A stretch of DNA of 11,319 bases from Saccoglossus kowalevskii (taxonomy: Eukaryota; Hemichordata; Enteropneusta; Harrimaniidae). The stretch spans positions 1-11,319 of the forward strand of contig NW_003126952.1 in NCBI RefSeq assembly GCF_000003605.2, given 5' to 3'. Under the pieces are notes generated by a model that was not told where the DNA came from, did no database searches, and was given only the letters and a program-made list of their open reading frames with translations. Shown here piece after piece: positions 8,864 to 11,319 of the stretch (its first letter is position 1; the number at the start of each line of letters is the position of its first letter). The position numbers and the translations under genes were made by a program.

Positions 8864-8917
8864 CTTAAGCATTTTATGCTGTGTATTTAGTGAATTAAAC
8901 CTATTTTGTGATTCTTG
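8864..8917 (-). CDS. GOLIM4: GOLIM4 homolog, stem exon c (partly duplicated upstream)
   Basis: This 54-nt exon has 18 codons, QESQNRFNSLNTQHKMLK, with both ends in phase 0. The acceptor is TTTGTTTTCATAG and the donor CTTAAG|GTAAGT is near consensus. The residues resemble the vertebrate GPP130 block with SRYSALNVQHQMLK as I remember it, which makes this one of the most diagnostic exons. It encodes lumenal coiled coil. Its first 32 bases and its 3' splice site lie inside a 105-bp tandem duplication, so the transcript meets a second, near-identical acceptor (9022/9023) about 105 bases before this one. Confidence 0.88.
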
Positions 8918-9095
8918 CTATGAAAACAAAAAAATATAGATTAGATTTACTTATGCCATAACAGTAGTGAGTTTCATGGATGCAGAAATATTTAGTGAAT
9001 TAAACCTATTTTATGATTCTTGCTATGAAAACAACAAAATATAGATTAGATTTACTTATGCCATAACAGTAGTGAGTTTCATGGATGCAGAAATA
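8886..9095. repeat. 105-bp tandem duplication covering part of exon c
   Basis: Bases 8886-8990 are repeated at 8991-9095 with two visible differences (G at 8908 becomes A at 9013; one A becomes C in the A run). The segment includes the first 32 bases of exon c, its 3' splice site and about 70 bases of upstream intron. The near identity shows that the event is recent. The copy at 8991-9022 keeps CATAG|CAAGAATCA but the next codon is TAA instead of CAA. Confidence 0.95.
8951..9022 (-). pseudogene. duplicated partial exon c with in-frame stop
   Basis: The upstream copy of the exon c acceptor (TGTTTTCATAG before 9022) is intact. Read from it in the phase used by exon c, the codons are CAA GAA TCA TAA, the stop arising from the single base change at 9013. 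The original donor was not copied, but CATAA|GTAAAT (GT at 8949-8950) could act as a donor, giving a 72-nt pseudo-exon. If included it would truncate the protein; more likely it is normally ignored. Whether it is spliced cannot be told from sequence. Confidence 0.5.
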
Positions 9096-9150
9096 TTTTT
9101 ATATAAAATGTTTATGAATGTTACAAATTTAAAATTAAAGTTGAAAAAAT

Positions 9151-9427
9151 TTGACCAATCACAATGTTTTAAAGGATGGATAAGTAAATTGACCAATCAC
9201 AATGTTTTAAAGGATGGATAAGTAAATTGTCCAATCACAATGTTTTAAAGGATGGATAAGTAAATTGTCCAATCACAATGTTTTAAAGGATGGATAAGTA
9301 AATTGACCAATCACAATGTTTTAAAGGATGGATAAGTAAATTGACCAATCACAATGTTTTAAAGGATGGATAAGTAAATTGACCAATCACAATGTTTTAA
9401 AGGATGGATAAGTAAAATTGACCAATG
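9151..9427. repeat. 38-bp minisatellite with one CCAAT box per unit
   Basis: Seven full units start at 9151, 9189, 9227, 9265, 9303, 9341 and 9379, with a ten-base partial unit at 9418. Each reads TTGACCAATCACAATGTTTT followed by AAAGGATGGATAAGTAAA. The only differences I see are GTCCAAT for GACCAAT in units 3 and 4 and one extra A at the end of unit 7. Such uniformity means recent expansion or ongoing homogenisation. Every unit carries CCAATCA, the binding core of the trimeric factor NF-Y. Confidence 0.97.
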
Positions 9428-9740
9428 ATTGAAGAAAACCTTCATGAGTAATGGATTCAAGAATGGCCAGGTGAACCGCTATGCAAGTACTTAGTTGGCA
9501 CAGAATTCTATGTCATTGATTGACTCTCTCTGAGACTTCAGTACATTAGCATGGGAACATATACGATCAAACAAAAACACAAGTCTACAAACCACAGAGT
9601 AAAGAACAGCTTTAAATAGTAAATAATAATCACAAAAATTCTGTAAACCAGGTCACCAAAAAAAGAAATTCAAGATTTTCTTGGTTTACAGTAAATACTC
9701 CTGATATACATTGTACCTCACACAATATGCATTTATTTAC

Positions 9741-9769
9741 CTTCTCTTTTGCAAAACTGGTTTGTAAAT
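9741..9769 (-). CDS. GOLIM4: GOLIM4 homolog, short stem exon b
   Basis: This 29-nt exon lies between TTATTCTTTTAG, a good pyrimidine tract and acceptor, and the donor GAGAAG|GTAAAT. Its first two bases AT join the G left by exon a to make GAT (Asp), and nine codons follow, LQTSFAKEK, ending in phase 0. The phase fit on both sides is the main support, because the exon is too short to stand alone. It occupies the place where the vertebrate protein, as I recall it, has a longer stretch before the next conserved block; the homolog here appears about seven residues, one heptad, shorter. An unseen 21-nt phase-compatible exon in a neighbouring intron is an alternative explanation. Confidence 0.75.
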
Positions 9770-11093
9770 CTAAAAGAATAAGAGAAAATTATTAGAATGT
9801 GCATGGAAGATAGATGAACAGACTCCCACAATGAACTCTTCATTTCCTCAAAGTGCAGCGTGTACATTATGAATAGAACTTTAGAATATCACAAATTGGT
9901 AATGGCGCCCTCCAGTGTCAACTATTGTTATTATGATACAGATTCTGTGATGTGATTGACGAATCAATGGTCTTGTGTTTTACGTGATTTTATACTGTAA
10001 CCCAAAAATTAAGAAAATTGTTTCAAAAGTTATATCACAAAATAGCACATTGAGCAGATGGCTACACATGTGCCAGGTAACACTTGTATAAAATAAAATT
10101 GTGTCCTAATATATAGCAGACAAAATAATCCAAACAGGATGTCGCATTGTTTCCAGAAGGGGTACATGACGTATCATAAAATTAATCAGGACGTTAATGA
10201 TTTGATGTGGTTGCAGCACCACCACCCACCTTGCCCAAACTACCAATTGGAAACATTTTTAAACAGTATTTACTTAATATAGAGAATTCAACTTAGTACC
10301 GCAATGTTGTGACCTTCAAAATTATAGTACGAGGCACAGTCCCTCTATCCCCGGTCTGGAAACGACTAGCATTCTTTTGTTTCAAATCGTGTGCGGGTAA
10401 ACAAACCGTTCACACTCGGGCCGAGGGAGTCAGGAAGTCAGACAGTTTACAATACAGTCAAAATATTCAATAAAATCGGAAAATTTACCGTCATGCAAAG
10501 CGATACCTCATTGTATGACTTTGACTTCAAATTCAGACAACCACAATGTAAACAAACATGTAAACAAAATTATCACTATGAAATTTGGGTTTTTTGAACC
10601 CTGATACGCATCACAACCAGCCTACCAACTCATAAACATCCAGTTCCTGCAATGCAAAAATTAATAGGGAAAAAACTTTGCGTGCCAACATGCTGACATC
10701 GCTAAACAAATCTTGTCAAAATGGCGTTGTTCATGTTAACGTAGTCAATCGAAAAATCTGTGATATTTCTGATTCTTGGTGGGTTCATAACAGTTCAAGT
10801 CAACTATACAACAACTAATGACTTTATTCTATGCAAAAGTATATAACAATGCTTCAATGTCTGTATATAAATGATTTTTTTAGCACAGAATTGAGTACAT
10901 TGTCATTTCAAAACGTCGCCATTTGCATTTACGATCTAAAAAGCATCGATATGTGAAATATTACTCCAGCTCAAATATTGTAATTATTTTACAAATTAAC
11001 TGATTTTTGTTTGAGGCAATGGCAAAAGAAATACTTTTTTTTTGTAAAATTAATTCCAGCAAAAGAAAATTAGAAATATAAATTTGGACTTAC
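9770..11093 (-). other. intron between exons a and b (1.3 kb)
   Basis: Bounded by GTAAGT and CTTTTAG. A more CpG-containing patch at about 10325-10435 stands out from the AT-rich background, and ATTTGCAT (a canonical POU octamer) occurs at 10921-10928. The open frame at 10391-10597 (plus) begins with GTG and has no ATG at its start; I do not treat it as a gene. No other feature recognised. Confidence 0.65.
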
Positions 11094-11168
11094 CTTCTTT
11101 TGATTTTTTGTGTTCATTTTTTTCTTTTTGTAATGACTTTTCAAGTCTTGATCTATGTTCATAAACAA
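11094..11168 (-). CDS. GOLIM4: GOLIM4 (GPP130) homolog, coiled-coil stem exon a
   Basis: This is the first exon of the gene seen in the window, 75 nt on the minus strand. It follows a pyrimidine-rich tract ending in TTTCAG and ends AAAGAAG|GTAAG, a strong donor. It starts with two bases completing a codon (G+TT would give Val), then has 24 codons reading VYEHRSRLEKSLQKE and on to a Lys/Glu-rich end, and leaves one base (G). The motif (V)VYEHRSRLEKSLQKE is what I remember just after the transmembrane segment of vertebrate GPP130, a type II cis-Golgi membrane protein that cycles through endosomes. In vertebrates the lumenal stem carries the Golgi and endosome sorting signals and responds to manganese. 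The tail and membrane anchor must be encoded beyond 11319. Identification is from recall of the family, not a search, but the match is long and specific. Confidence 0.9.
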
Positions 11169-11319
11169 CTGAAACAAATACACAGAAAAAATTAACTTTC
11201 TTGGTGACACATAATAAATTTATCACTGGAATTCCGTGATTATCACCATATGGTTTCATTTTATATTGTTGCTCACAAAATTGAAATTAAAAAAAGTATG
11301 GTCATACTACTTTTCATAC
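11169..11319 (-). other. upstream intron of the GOLIM4 homolog, partial
   Basis: Sequence before the exon a acceptor, AT-rich and without coding signal; it continues beyond the window, where the exon for the tail and membrane anchor is expected. Confidence 0.65.

Larger units (their letters stand above)
8918..9740 (-). other. intron between exons b and c (823 bp)
   Basis: Bounded by GTAAAT and TTTTCATAG. About half of it consists of recent tandem repeats: the 105-bp duplication and the 38-bp minisatellite. The remaining part (9428-9740) shows nothing recognisable. Confidence 0.75.

Noticed and set aside
10421-10433. CCGAGGGAGTCAG shared with the 31-bp minisatellite at 2059-2071
   Set aside because: Only 13 identical bases with loosely similar flanks; no second repeat unit at this site, so chance or a distant relic cannot be separated.
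10391-10597. 68-codon plus-strand open frame
   Set aside because: Begins with GTG, has no ATG before its middle, and shows no recognisable domain or splice signals in this eukaryotic context.

Overview
The window is AT-rich eukaryotic nuclear DNA from an animal. No open frame is long, but seven short exons on the minus strand fit together. Each has AG/GT borders, all phases agree, and together they give one uninterrupted 180-codon coiled-coil reading frame (539 nt plus one base from an upstream exon outside the window). I recognise it as the stem of Golgi integral membrane protein 4 (GOLIM4/GPP130), mainly from VYEHRSRLEKSLQKE in the first exon and an SLNTQHKMLK-SEHE stretch further on. The divergence from the vertebrate protein as I remember it, the intron sizes of 0.5 to 3.7 kb and the many minisatellites suggest an invertebrate, perhaps a marine deuterostome; the species cannot be fixed from this sequence.

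Transcription runs from high to low coordinates: exon a 11094-11168, exon b 9741-9769, exon c 8864-8917, exon d 8116-8266, exon e 7506-7588, exon f 5517-5600, exon g 1764-1826. The cytosolic tail and transmembrane segment should lie beyond 11319. The rest of the lumenal domain should lie below about 1760 or beyond position 1; two weak candidate exons (1883-1915 and 1378-1446) are listed.

The introns hold most of the repeat structure. There is a 31-bp minisatellite (2015-2165), a 200-bp tandem duplication (4269-4668), an octamer-like array (5370-5434), a 21-bp minisatellite (6744-6962), and a 38-bp minisatellite with one CCAAT box per unit (9151-9427). A 105-bp tandem duplication (8886-9095) copied the 3' splice site and first 32 bases of exon c; the copy now has an in-frame stop.

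At the left end, on the opposite strand, 287-994 looks like a decayed protein-coding relic: open segments in one frame separated by stop codons, family not recognised. I see no RNA genes, CRISPR arrays or intact mobile element, and no clear novel system. The most interesting signals are the duplicated splice acceptor with its single-base stop and the CCAAT array beside it.
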